33,185 bases of DNA from Amoebophrya sp. AT5.2. Lineage: Eukaryota > Sar > Dinophyceae > Syndiniales > Amoebophryaceae. Where the stretch lies: contig RXOD01003987.1 of assembly GCA_005223375.1 (NCBI GenBank), positions 1-33,185 of the forward strand, in the 5' to 3' direction. The position numbers were made by a program, and so were the translations under genes. The notes under the pieces were generated by a model. That model was given only the letters and a program-made list of their open reading frames with translations, was not told where the DNA came from and ran no database searches. Position 1 is the stretch's first letter. Each line of letters opens with the position of its first letter. Shown here one piece after another: positions 12,002-21,663 of this stretch.

Positions 12002-15000
12002 TCAGACTTCCCCCTCCGGACGAGAACCCATTAGATTTAGATGGCGAAGGAGGGCTTCCCAAGAAGAACGATCTGGATGATCATCCAATCCGCTCGCATA
12101 CGACAAGGGAGGTTCCGCTCGCACCGGGGTGCTGGAGGCGGGAAGTTCTTGTTGTGGTCCCGAGAGAATTCCGTGACCACGTCCTCGTGATGTGTCCGCC
12201 TGTGAAGCTGAAGCTGGTACTGGCGAAGGAGGTGCTGCCGAAGGGTGAAGGCAACCCGGCCCCAGCATCCAGACCTCCGGCCCCAGCGTGCCGCAACCCT
12301 CGGCGGCTGATGGTGAGGCTGAGGGAGATTGATCATCACGAAAATAAGCCGCACTCTGACTCAACATCCCCGGTTCGACGCGTGGCGTCGGTTTACTATC
12401 GTCCAGGCCCCAAGCAGGAACAGCAACAGGAGGAGGAAAGCCGCAAAACAACGATCCCCCAAATGGAGCGCCGAGGGCCGGATCAACATACCCTCCACAG
12501 GTCGCCCCGCCACCGTATGGGTATGGGAGGCTGTCCGTTTTCGCCATCCGCTGAAAGTTCAACCCGTCTCGACCCGGCAAGTTGAAGTTCTGATCCAAGG
12601 CTTTGCTACTTCCTTGCGGGTCCAGCGCCGACGCCGCGTCGTACATTTTTTGGTACGCGTACACGAGCGCAGCGGGAAAGTATTCGGCCAGTGCAGATTT
12701 CTTCGCGGGGCTGGGCGTCGGCGACCCCCAGTGCCCACCAAAGAAGCCGCCCATCCACGGTTGCTCAAGGTCGGATTCCTCCTGCAGCACTTCGTCCAGC
12801 GTTGCCGCCTCCGACATCGATTCTTCGTAGAAACGCGCGATCCGCCCCAGAGCTTGTCCCAGGAGCTGGAGCTGGAGCCTCACTGGAACATCTTCGTCAC
12901 TCATAGCATCATGACAATGCGACGATCGCCCTTTCATATTGTTGATCTCTTCCACAGCCAGCACGTGGCCGACCGGCGCGGCTATCTGCTTCATCACGGC
13001 CAGGCCTCGAATGTCGTTCACCAGGATCTTGTGGAGTGTTCCGAACTGAAAGCTCACCCACTGTCTGCCAGCGTCGTGCCACCACTTTTCGTCTTGAGAG
13101 GATTGCGAGTTGTACCAAATTCCCCTGTGCAGCTTTTTGGTGCGGGCGGCGCTGACCGCACCTTCGCTATTCCAGAGTTCGCGGAGGTCGTCAACAACGC
13201 TCTTTACGCTCGCTGCCAGTTCAGGCCCAGAGAATTCCTGCTTAATCGCATAGCTGTAGCGACTCAACAGCCGGCCAGAATCGAGGGCGTCCTTCTTGGA
13301 GCCGATCTTGTGCTGGTGCTGGCCGGCGGTCCGGGATTGCAATTCGGCCAACTCGCGGGCCTCGTCTTCATCCACGAGGTCATCCGCCAAACAGATCCGG
13401 CGGCGATGCGCACCTGCGGCTACCCAAGATTCGTCCTCAGCGAGATTTTTAGCTTGGACGTTGTCCTTCGATGCAGCGCGACGGACCATCGGGGGTATTC
13501 TTGACAATTCTGATCCGCCGCCCCCCGGTGGCTCTTCCACTTCCATATTCCCAATCGCATTCTCGTTGTACAGCAGGTCTCTATGTTCCATATGTTCGTC
13601 TTCGGTTAGAACCCGCACCACCGGCGTCCACCAAACCTCTTTATCAAACTCTTGCAATGAGACCACGTAGTTGTCGCGCAAAGCGACGCTTCCGTTTGTA
13701 TAGCTCGAGGCCGAGCCAGCGGCAGCGTTGCTGCCAGCAAGCCTCGTCTTCTTCATCGCTTGCTCTTCTACTTGTTTCGCCACATTCACACGTCTGTTCG
13801 ATTTGATGTCGTCTTTGAGCTTTGTATGGCGAGACCAGATGGTAAGTGGGCAAGTGGTAAGTGAATTTTTTGGCGCTTTTTGGGGTCCCCTCTGGCGATG
13901 TTCTGAGAAGAGGGCTGCACTAGGAGAAAAGGCGGCCTTTCGCGGTCGATTCCGCCCTTTACACCTTAACACAGCTAACAATAAACCGCCACTCTAGATA
14001 GAAGAAAGCGCTCGATTTTCCCCTGCTTTCACTCTCAGGCTCTAGCCCTAATTAAACCAGAAGGAGAACCATTCTAGCTTTTGGCTTTTCATGACCTTGC
14101 TTCTCTACCTCCCACTGACTTAATTCTCTTCCGCCCCTGCTCCAAACAATGGGGCATCCGAGCGCCTTGACGCAGTCGCCACCTAGTGCAATCCGCCACC
14201 CAAGGGGACCCACTATGAAGTACTTACCAGTTGGTCACTTACCATCTGGTCCGGTCATACTTTGTGATCCGCTCCTTTTGGAATAATGCCACAACTTCCG
14301 GCTTGGGCAGATCATGTTTGCTCGTGTTCTGCGCGGCAGGAGCAGAGGATGCGGAGGCATCCGCATCAGTACCAGTACACCCCTCATCAACAACTCTACG
14401 CTTCTTTTTCCCCGGTTGTCCTCGTCCTGGACCGAGTAGGCTCCCGCCCGGGTTTTCCCCCGGACTGTTGAATGTTTCAAAAGCGTAAGCGTTTCGTGCT
14501 GTTGGGCGGGGGCTATCAAATGTCGACGGCGACGCGTTCTTCATCTCGGACGTTTTCGGGATAGGGCGGCCACCAGCAGCGCCTGCCCCTTCATCATCTT
14601 TTCCATCATGTGCTTTTTCATGATCCGCAGCTGCTTCGTCGACTTCTTCGTCTTCCTCCGCAGAGTCGCAGGAATCATCTCCGGGTCCGGACGCCAGGGA
14701 ACGAGTACTAGATGAAAGCGTCTCCCAGTCAGCTTCGTGTCCGAGGGCGGTAGGCGCCAGCATCGGCAGATTCCCCGGGCCTTCGGGCGGGGACGGCATC
14801 GGCCCCTGCTCCGGGGTATCATGAGGGACACGGGTCGCCAAACTCTGCGCGGTGACTTTCGCAAAGTCAGCAGGAGGAGGACTACCCGGAATTCGAATGT
14901 TCGGGTGGCCGGGTCGTGCAGCTGGGTTGTCTGGCGCGATGTTGGCAGTGATCACGGGAGTAAGCCCGAGGCGGAATCGTAGCGGCCCTGCTGGCCCTGG

Positions 15001-15933
15001 CGGTGGTGCGACGGGTCTGACTACACTGTTATGCTGATCGCCATCGCGGCCGTCCTCCGTGATGTTCGTCGCCTCAGACACCTCGCGCGACCAGTCCTGC
15101 GGCCGAGAAAAAGCAGAGAGATTCGGCGCCGACTGGTGCGCTTTAATACCAAGATTTGCGGCCGCTTTACACGGTGGCCCCCCAAGTAGTTGCGGGCTTT
15201 GAAGTCCACCCATTAAATAAGGGCTCTGCATGGATGAATATTGATCCAGCACCCGCCACTCTTGAGCAGTGGTCGGCTCGACGAGGGGTGCAGACAGCGG
15301 TCGGTCCGGAATCATGTGCAAGACTGCGCTGGAGGGTGAGGGTGTACCCGTTCCCGTGCTCACTGAACAGATATCCGAAAAAACGGATGATTCTGGCTGC
15401 GCCGAGTCAGCTTTTCGCCCCGCAGCATCCAACAAGTCGTCCCACGCCCCTCGCACCGGGATCGAGGCCTTCAAATTCAGCTGCTCACCGTCTGGCACAC
15501 AAGCGAAAGAACCGACCCGCGGCAGCAGAGGGAGGTGGTCCCTACTACTAGTCTTTCGATCGCCAACGCCATCGCCTTCACCTTTTTCGGGTGACCGGGA
15601 GCGGTCGGGCGCCGAGGACCCAGAGGACGAGTTGTAGGGCGATCCGGAGATGATAGTCCGATGAAGTCGTCTTACTGGTCTGGTACTAGAGGCAGCACCA
15701 GGAGAACTATCTTCGGGGCTGCTCAAGAACGTCAAGGGCGACCTGTTGCCGGGCAGCAGGAGCGGATGAGGATCATCTGTACCATCTCCAGGGGACGGCC
15801 CGCTAGCAGAAGACGTAGATGGCCATAACGATGGCTGTGTGTTTTTCCTCATCTGCGCGTCCCACCATTCCATGGCCGAAGCCGTAGGAAAAACCAGCAC
15901 GACCGCAACCACGAAGATTCGTTCCCGCAGCAT
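12002..15933 (-). CDS. Secretory-pathway protein of unknown function, about 1,163 residues, split by an introner
   Basis: The model joins exon 14260..15933 (558 codons) to exon 12002..13819 across introner A2, using the 6-bp direct repeat ACAAAG. This gives ..QKERITK|LKDDIKS.. in frame. The start at 15931-15933 is chosen because the first 20 residues (MLRERIFVVAVVLVFPTASA) form a good signal peptide with an Ala-x-Ala end, and no ATG in this frame lies further upstream before the frame closes. The N-terminal half is Ser/Pro/Gly-rich with an acidic stretch (DSAEEDEEVDEAAADHEKAH) and looks disordered. The second half holds a more ordered helical region with EKWWHDAGRQWVSFQFGTLHK and then a Gly/Pro-rich tail. 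No enzyme motif is visible. A secreted or membrane-lumen protein is likely; a parasite effector is only speculation. Confidence 0.7.
13833..14251 (+). mobile_element. Introner element A2 (family A), intron of the signal-peptide gene
   Basis: The perfect terminal inverted repeat GACCAGATGGTAAGTG lies at 13833-13848 and, reversed, at 14236-14251. Weaker outer symmetry (GTATG..CATAC) extends it to 13824-14260. Outside it the gene-sense direct repeat ACAAAG occurs at 13820-13825 and 14260-14265, 440 bp apart. Precise loss of one repeat plus the element restores frame. Shared internal blocks with A1 include acaataaaccgccactctag, and TTTCACTCTCAGGCTCTAGC is close to the A1 sequence. The host frame closes at TAA within the left-hand GGTAAG if the element is not removed. 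No protein is encoded. Confidence 0.9.
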
Positions 15934-16476
15934 TTTCGCCGAGACCTCGCAAGATGGAACAGGTAGAGGAGGCACTCCGAGGGCGGCAGACGACCGGGAT
16001 AAATTGCGGCAGCTCAACAACCCTGGCGTGTGGGTGTCGTGTACGGAACAGGAACCTTCGCTGGCGCTGCAGGTGCTTGTCCTAAAAGTGTTTGTCGAGG
16101 CCCGCGTTGCTGGTCTCAATGGCCTCGGGGGAGGTGGTCTTTGATAGTCCGTCGAGCTGAAGCTGGTCTTAATAAAATTTCATGAATGAACGAAAAAATT
16201 ATATATGATGTATTCTATATCTATGCTACATTTCAGATGACAGCACGAGTAGGTGCTGTGGCTCTCGCCGTTGAGATGTAGTAGAGTCCCAGATTTAGAC
16301 TTGGAGCAGTACAACTACAACATGTACAACAGGTAGATGTCAAGATCAAGCGTGGTTCCACAACTAAGAAGTACCTCACGACAAATTACCAGTTTGCGTC
16401 CGATTGCCCCTTCGAAAGCAATTTATTTCCTTTACCAAGTCAGTGTATACAGAAAACGTTGTTGGGTAGATGCGTA

Positions 16477-16494
16477 TGTTGTTGTTGTTGTTGT
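16477..16494. repeat. GTT trinucleotide microsatellite
   Basis: Six GTT units occur in a row, starting inside the first copy of the 14-bp direct repeat in this intergenic region. Confidence 0.85.
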
Positions 16495-17158
16495 CGGTTG
16501 TGGGGCGGGGCCACGTCAAAGTCTTGCCGCCATTGCTAATTATCGCGTTCTCTTTGCTTCTCGGACTCAATGCACTATCTTGTTTTGTGTAGATGCGTAT
16601 GTCTTTGGTAGTACGTACTTGATGTCAAAAATAGCTGAAAACTCGTATTCGTTGCGCGATTTTATATAAAATTAGACTGTAAAGGTCAATCTCAATGAGG
16701 GCTCTACGCAAGCCTGTCAAAGGTGGAGAGAAGCTGATGCGTAGCTTTTTCTCAGTGCTTGTGCTGGACTTTGACTTGTTGTTTCTTCATCGTCTTCGAT
16801 TTTTTTTTAGAATCTGAATCGAAATCAACTTGACGCTGATAAAATTGATTCTCGTGTTCTACTTCTATGTTGATCCAGGACCAGGTATAACATCAACAAG
16901 ACTCTACTGGCAAATAAGCGAAGAATCAGATGAAAAAGGCTGTAGTGTCAGTGTGAAGAGAGCTAGTACAACTACCTTTGTGCTTCAGCTTCTGCTTGTG
17001 GTGCGTTGTAGTAATACTAGTGGTTCCTCACTGCCTGCCCTTCCTTCTATGTCGCTTCTTGTTGCCTCCGCCTAATAATAATATACGAGGTTCTTTTGAA
17101 GTACGATGCTCCCCACTTGATTTGCTCTCCTGGACATTCATTGTGAATCATTGTGATG

Positions 17159-17250
17159 AAAATCGACGAGTATGATGATGTTAATCTTGCGGCAGTGTTG
17201 CCTTAGATTTCCCTTGTTCCTCTCTTCCTTCCTCCAAAATCGACGAGTAT
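17159..17250. repeat. 15-bp direct repeat pair
   Basis: AAAATCGACGAGTAT occurs at 17159-17173 and 17236-17250 without mismatch, 77 bp apart. The region has no coding frame. It could mark a small insertion. Confidence 0.7.
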
Positions 17251-17778
17251 ATCTGTGAAATAGAAATACCGATATAGCATTTTTCAGAAAAGCGTCGAAT
17301 GCGACCTCGTCAGTTTATGATCAACAAGGGAACGAGTGAGAGCTGTTTGGAGGTGATCTTGTTCTTGATCGAGGCGAGGGATCACTGGATCCATTCCGGA
17401 TGACCACAATACAAAGAGTGCTGACCAATGCACGGAATCGGAATCACGACGTACTATCTGCAAATGCATAGAGGTGCGACTGCGAGCGCCAGCAGTCGGC
17501 AAGTCTCTAATGGAAGCCTGAGGTCTAGGTGGTCTTCGTCGAAGTCTTCAAACAGATGGAAACCTGACGCTCAACTCCAGCGCAACCGCAACGACAGTGA
17601 CAACGACAAGAGTCTTTTGAAAAGACTCGCTTGATACAGAGTGTGCGTTCATCTCAGCGGGGGAAATATAGTACGCGCATATTCCGAATATTCGTCGAAA
17701 AGTACTTTTTTAGCGTGGTAGTAGCAGGCTGCGATCATCATCATAGCCATAGGAACGGTTATAGTTTTTCCGATCGGT

Positions 17779-20375
17779 TCATTGCGAGATGGCGATTTCG
17801 ACAGGGCTGCGGTTTGCTTGTTCGTTATCTTCAACATCTTCATCTTCGGAGTCAAACTCAGGCAGCGGGTCCGACTCGTCGTCGTCGACAAACTCAAAGT
17901 TTGCTTCTCGCAGGTCTTCCAGCACCATCGGGTAGATCGTGTTTTTGCAGCTCATGCCCCAGGTGAAGTCTAGGTGTTGGTACGTCGGCTGCAGGTTTTT
18001 CCGCGTCACTTTAATTCGACGCCCCGAAGGCTCCTCGCTCGCCTGCTCCACAGAATCCAGGATGCTTTCAAGTCTCCCCACGTCCTTGGGATCCGCGAGC
18101 GCGTCGCGGCCTCCGGCGTACAGCGAGATGGGCAAGGGTTCCTCTGTACGCCGGGGGGCGCGACGCCTATGAAGGGACCAGATGGTAAGTGGGGAACTGG
18201 TAAGTGCTAGGGGATGGGTTTCCCCTTGGGTGGCAGATTGCCTTAGGTGGCTGATTGCCCTAGCTGGCGAGTGCGTCAAGGCGGTCTGAAGCGCCCGGGT
18301 TTGAAACAGCCGGGCGGTTTCAGAGATGCCCCATTGTTTGGAGTAGGGCTAGGGGGGGCAGGGAAGTAAGCCAGTGGGAGGGACCGCGGAACAGGAAGGC
18401 CATGAAAACCCAGGGGCTAGATGTAGATTGGTTATGGTGCTACCGCTACTTCTACGAGGGCTAGAGCCTGAAAGCAGGGCAAAAGCAGGCGCCTGCTAGA
18501 GTGGCGACTGATTCTTAGCTGCAGGGTGGAGGGGTGTCAGGCCTGCTGTCAACCGCGGACAGCCGCCTTTTCTCCTGGTGCAGACCTCACCATCAAAGGG
18601 GACCCCGAAGAGCCCCCAAGCAAAATCACTTACCACTTACCCACTTACCACCTGGCCTCTCCCTAGTGGTGCCCCCCGGCGTACAGCGAGATGGGCAAGG
18701 GACGATGATCCCCGGATTCCCGTTCCCGTTCCCGTTTCCGACCCCCGCCTCCCGTTTCCGACCCTCCGTTCGCGATGTTCCGCAGATCGTAGCCCGGGGG
18801 GTACACGCTGCCGTAGTGGAACAGGTTCCCCAAGAACCCATAGTCGAACCGGCGCAGCTCGCCGGACCGGACGAGGTCCGCCCAGTGCACCATGTTCTTC
18901 ACGCTCGTTCCGCTCGGCGAGTTGTAGACAAAGACCGGCACGCGGGTCTTGTTCAGGTTTGCCGTGGGGTCTGCGTCGTTGCCGACGATGAGGAATATCA
19001 AGTCCTCGCAGACCTCGGGCGAGCTGCCGCACAGCGGGCCGGCAATCCAGCGCAAAAGAGACTTGTTGGGAAGGAAGGCGCGATTGCCAAAAATCTCGAA
19101 CAACTGGTCCACGTGTAAGGTCAGCAAAGCGGCCACCAGCAGCGACTGCTGGTTGCTCGCGTACGCGACGGGGGCTAGCGCGGCGTAGTGCGCGATCTTG
19201 TCGTGGAGAGGGCGACGGGGACCACCACCGCTCGAGGAGGACCTCCTGGTGTGTAGGTTGCTCGCTGTAGATGCTTGCTCTGAACTCAACGCAAGGAACA
19301 TCTGCAGCGTACCTTGCGAGTGACCGACGTAACCGATCCTCGCGTACTTCTTCACTGTCTCCAGGATGTAGTCCACCACGGCAGGCGTGTCCTGCAGCGC
19401 AATTTCGTCGAAGGAGAAGTCCCAAAACGCGGCGTCCGCGGTCGTCAGGTTGACGTGTTCGAGCGAGTACGTCGACCCGCGCGTGTTGCCGAGCCAGACG
19501 TCGTAACCGCGGTCGGCAAGAAGGAACGCCAGAGACTCGTCCGGCTCGTTCACCACCCAGGTGGCACAAGAATCCAGCAGCCCGTGCTGGAGGAGAACAG
19601 GGGGACCGAGGAGGCCCGCCCCCTGTAGTTCTGGTTCTCCTCCAGCATGGGCTGCTGGCGATTTTGCAGATGCGGAGGACATTGATATGGCCGGTGGAGG
19701 TGCTGGCGCGACCTTGTTCACGCCGGCGGCGCGGTGAATGCGACTGCTGATGGCGATGTCGTCCTCCTCCGGTGCAGCTGCTGCCGGCACGACCGCTGGT
19801 GCAGCGTCAAAATCTGAATCTGATGGTGATGGCACATCGTCTTCTGGCAAGGCCGAACCAGCAGACCTCCCAGCGGCACGACCATCTTGTTCTTCTCGAC
19901 TTCCAGCATCGTCATACTTTTCAGTCTTTAATACAGCTGCTTGCGAGGAAATAGCGCGTGCGGCCTTCCTTCCGTGCGGTATCCGAAAGAGCGTGAGAAT
20001 GTAACCATCTTCGGTCGTCACTTTGTGGAACTCCAGCGGGTAGCCCTTTGTCGTGATCAACTCTGACGCGTTACGGTGGGCGTCCGGGAGGTCACCGAAG
20101 TTGTTTCTCTGCACCCCAGGAAAAGCGTACTCTGTACGCGAAATCGCCTCGGCCTCCGTGCCGAGGACGGACGAAGTCCAGGGAAACCACTCGCGAAGCT
20201 TGCTCGCAACGTGACGCGGAGTGAGGTGATGGACCTCCGGGCGCCCGTCGGCACTTCCAACGGCGGCGTCGGCTCGAAACTCGAACGCGGCGGCCGCGTT
20301 GGCGACTGTACTACCCGCGGCGCATGTGAACCAGAATGCCCGGATGAAGATGAGCCGCGGCATGTTGGCGAGCAT
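17779..20375 (-). CDS. Acid lipase (gastric/lysosomal acid lipase family, alpha/beta hydrolase), interrupted by an introner
   Basis: The enzyme should hydrolyse acylglycerols or sterol esters in the secretory or lysosomal lumen. The model joins 18702..20375 to 17779..18138 and gives 677 residues. The N-terminus is a likely signal peptide (MPRLIFIRAFWFTCAAGS). The family's N-terminal GYPLEFHKVTTEDGYILTLF is followed by an insertion of about 110 low-complexity residues, then LLQHGLLDSCATWV (oxyanion region) and DVWLGNTRGSTYS. The nucleophile elbow GHSQG puts the serine at about residue 353. Beyond the intron come YAGGRDALADPKDV (Asp at about 570) and YQHLDFTWG (His at about 613), which complete the Ser-Asp-His triad at the expected spacing. 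Introner A3 lies between Ser and Asp. Unspliced, the frame stops at 18663 and loses Asp and His. The start at 20373-20375 is chosen; the ATG at 20363 is equally possible. A second insert rich in Arg/Glu (RKRERERES) comes from a hexanucleotide repeat. Confidence 0.93.
18113..18701. repeat. 26-bp direct repeat flanking introner A3
   Basis: Identical 26-bp copies lie at 18113-18138 and 18676-18701. In the gene sense both encode PLPISLYAG in the same relative frame. Only one copy is needed in the lipase (the family has a single such strand before the catalytic Asp), so the intron can be placed anywhere within the repeat with the same product and a length of 563 nt. It is far longer than the 4-6 bp repeats at the other introners. 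Confidence 0.9.
18176..18657 (-). mobile_element. Introner element A3 (family A), intron of the lipase gene, sense orientation
   Basis: The inverted termini are GACCAGATGGTAAGTG (18176-18191) and, reversed, GGCCAGGTGGTAAGTG (18642-18657). A longer outer inverted repeat, CTGTACGCCGGGGGGC, lies at 18144-18159 and, reversed, at 18671-18686. Read on the minus strand, the interior aligns with A1/A2 read on the plus strand: GGGGTCCCC, AGGAGAAAAGGCGGC, GCCACTCTAG and CAGGCTCTAGCCC in the same order. The element is therefore inverted, relative to its host gene, compared with A1 and A2. At its gene-sense 5' end GGTAAGTG-like donors are stacked. An in-frame TAG (18663-18665) precedes these donors, so they cannot be the splice point used. 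Confidence 0.9.
18717..18775. repeat. Degenerate CCCGTT hexanucleotide repeat in the lipase coding region
   Basis: The tract begins TTCCCGTTCCCGTTCCCG and decays into TTTCCGACC units. On the minus strand it encodes the Arg/Glu/Gly-rich insert (RKRERERES) just before the last strand preceding the catalytic Asp. Length variation between strains would be expected. Confidence 0.75.
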
Positions 20376-21663
20376 GTGAATCAATGGGTATGGCGAGGCT
20401 GTGGCTGGGCCGATAGTGCGAGTCGTAACCGGGAGCAGAATAACGTCAGTCTAAGATCTTTCTAGCCTTCTAAACTAGAAGTAAAGTGCGGATTTTGATT
20501 TTTTCTCTCTGCGTATAGCAACTCCGATTTGTGTCTATCTATTTCGTCTCTCATCATCATCTTCCTCCAGATCGCTGGACGAGCTGGTCTCACGCATTTC
20601 CGTTGCGTAAGAACACTACAAATAGAAAAAGCACAGACAGATGAACACACAACACTGCACACCCAGCTAAAGCAAAAGTCGACCCCACATGAGGGCGCCG
20701 CAGGATTGCTGCTCCTAGACATTGCTGCTCCTTGTCTTTTTCGCTCCTCGCGCAGCCAGTGATCATACATACTCAATTAATACCAGGACAGCAGCACTTG
20801 CGGAGGTGTCGTGCCGCAACCACCTCTGCCAACTCCTCCTGAACAAGAGCCGTCTCCGCGTTCGAGATGCGAAAACCACTTGCGCGATGATTAGTAATCA
20901 ACATCTCCTGAGCATGAGCTTCGTACATGCTTTATGGACGAGCTTATGCAGGCGCGAAGAACCATCGAACGATCATAGATAAAGTTCATCATCCAAGCTA
21001 AAATATACGATTACGTAACATCGGTCGTGCGCAGTCGCAGCTTGTCTAGCTCTGGTAGAAGTCGTCAGCAGACCACACTGTGACGGTATCTGCTGCAAGC
21101 CCGCTCCTGACGAAACTGTAGTTCTCTGCAGCGGGAGGACGAGCGAATCCTCGCTACACATGATCTCACGACTGCAGGTGCAGTCCTCTTCTACCTAGCA
21201 GCTGCAGGCCTGTCCCGTCGTAGTACGTCAGGAACTCAAGGCCAAACGACCGCGACTAAAGATTACGTGACTTCAAAATGAGTTTGGAGCTGCTATATTT
21301 GTTGATGGAGCGAGTGAGTGTAGACCTTTCACGAGTTAATTTCATGCGCGGGCGGTCGCGGCGATGGCGAGGACCACACGCACACATACCGTCGCAGCAT
21401 TGTGAGTTCTCGTCGGGTGACGGTATTTGTTAAGTACGTACTTAAATCGAAGCTCAGCCTCAGCTCGCGGTCGCGCGTCATAGCGCCGAGGCGCACCAGC
21501 GGATAAGAACACGCTCAAATAAAGCGAGTGTGTGTCTGAATCTGAATTCTTTGTTCTCAAGAAAGTGAATGTGAAAGATTCGATTGAACAAGATCAAGAA
21601 TGGGGAACGATATTAATAATCGAGGTCATCTCCGTCTTGTCGCTGTCCGACGTGGCAGCTTGA
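20376..21663. other. Intergenic between the lipase and the H4-fold gene
   Basis: No supported gene is seen in about 1.3 kb. Short frames exist on both strands but none has family features or splice-compatible partners. It should contain the lipase 5' leader and the 3' end of the H4-fold gene. Confidence 0.5.

Larger units (their letters stand above)
15934..17778. other. Intergenic region with short direct repeats
   Basis: No convincing gene is seen in about 1.8 kb. The region is AT-richer than its neighbours. It contains a GTT microsatellite (16477-16494), a 14-bp direct repeat GTAGATGCGTATGT at 16466-16479 and 16589-16602, and a 15-bp direct repeat AAAATCGACGAGTAT at 17159-17173 and 17236-17250. 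It should hold the 5' leader of the signal-peptide gene and the 3' end of the lipase gene. Confidence 0.5.

Noticed and set aside
12329..13504. Plus-strand open frame (391 codons) opposite the signal-peptide gene
   Set aside because: The minus strand gives the ordered protein sequence that joins in frame across introner A2; the plus frame is a mirror of it.
17779..18279. Independent small gene starting inside introner A3
   Set aside because: Its first codons are introner sequence, while the rest is the lipase Asp/His end. It is an exon, not a separate gene.
18534..19118. Plus-strand frame crossing the introner end and the lipase exon
   Set aside because: It runs antisense through lipase motifs that are clearly coded on the minus strand.
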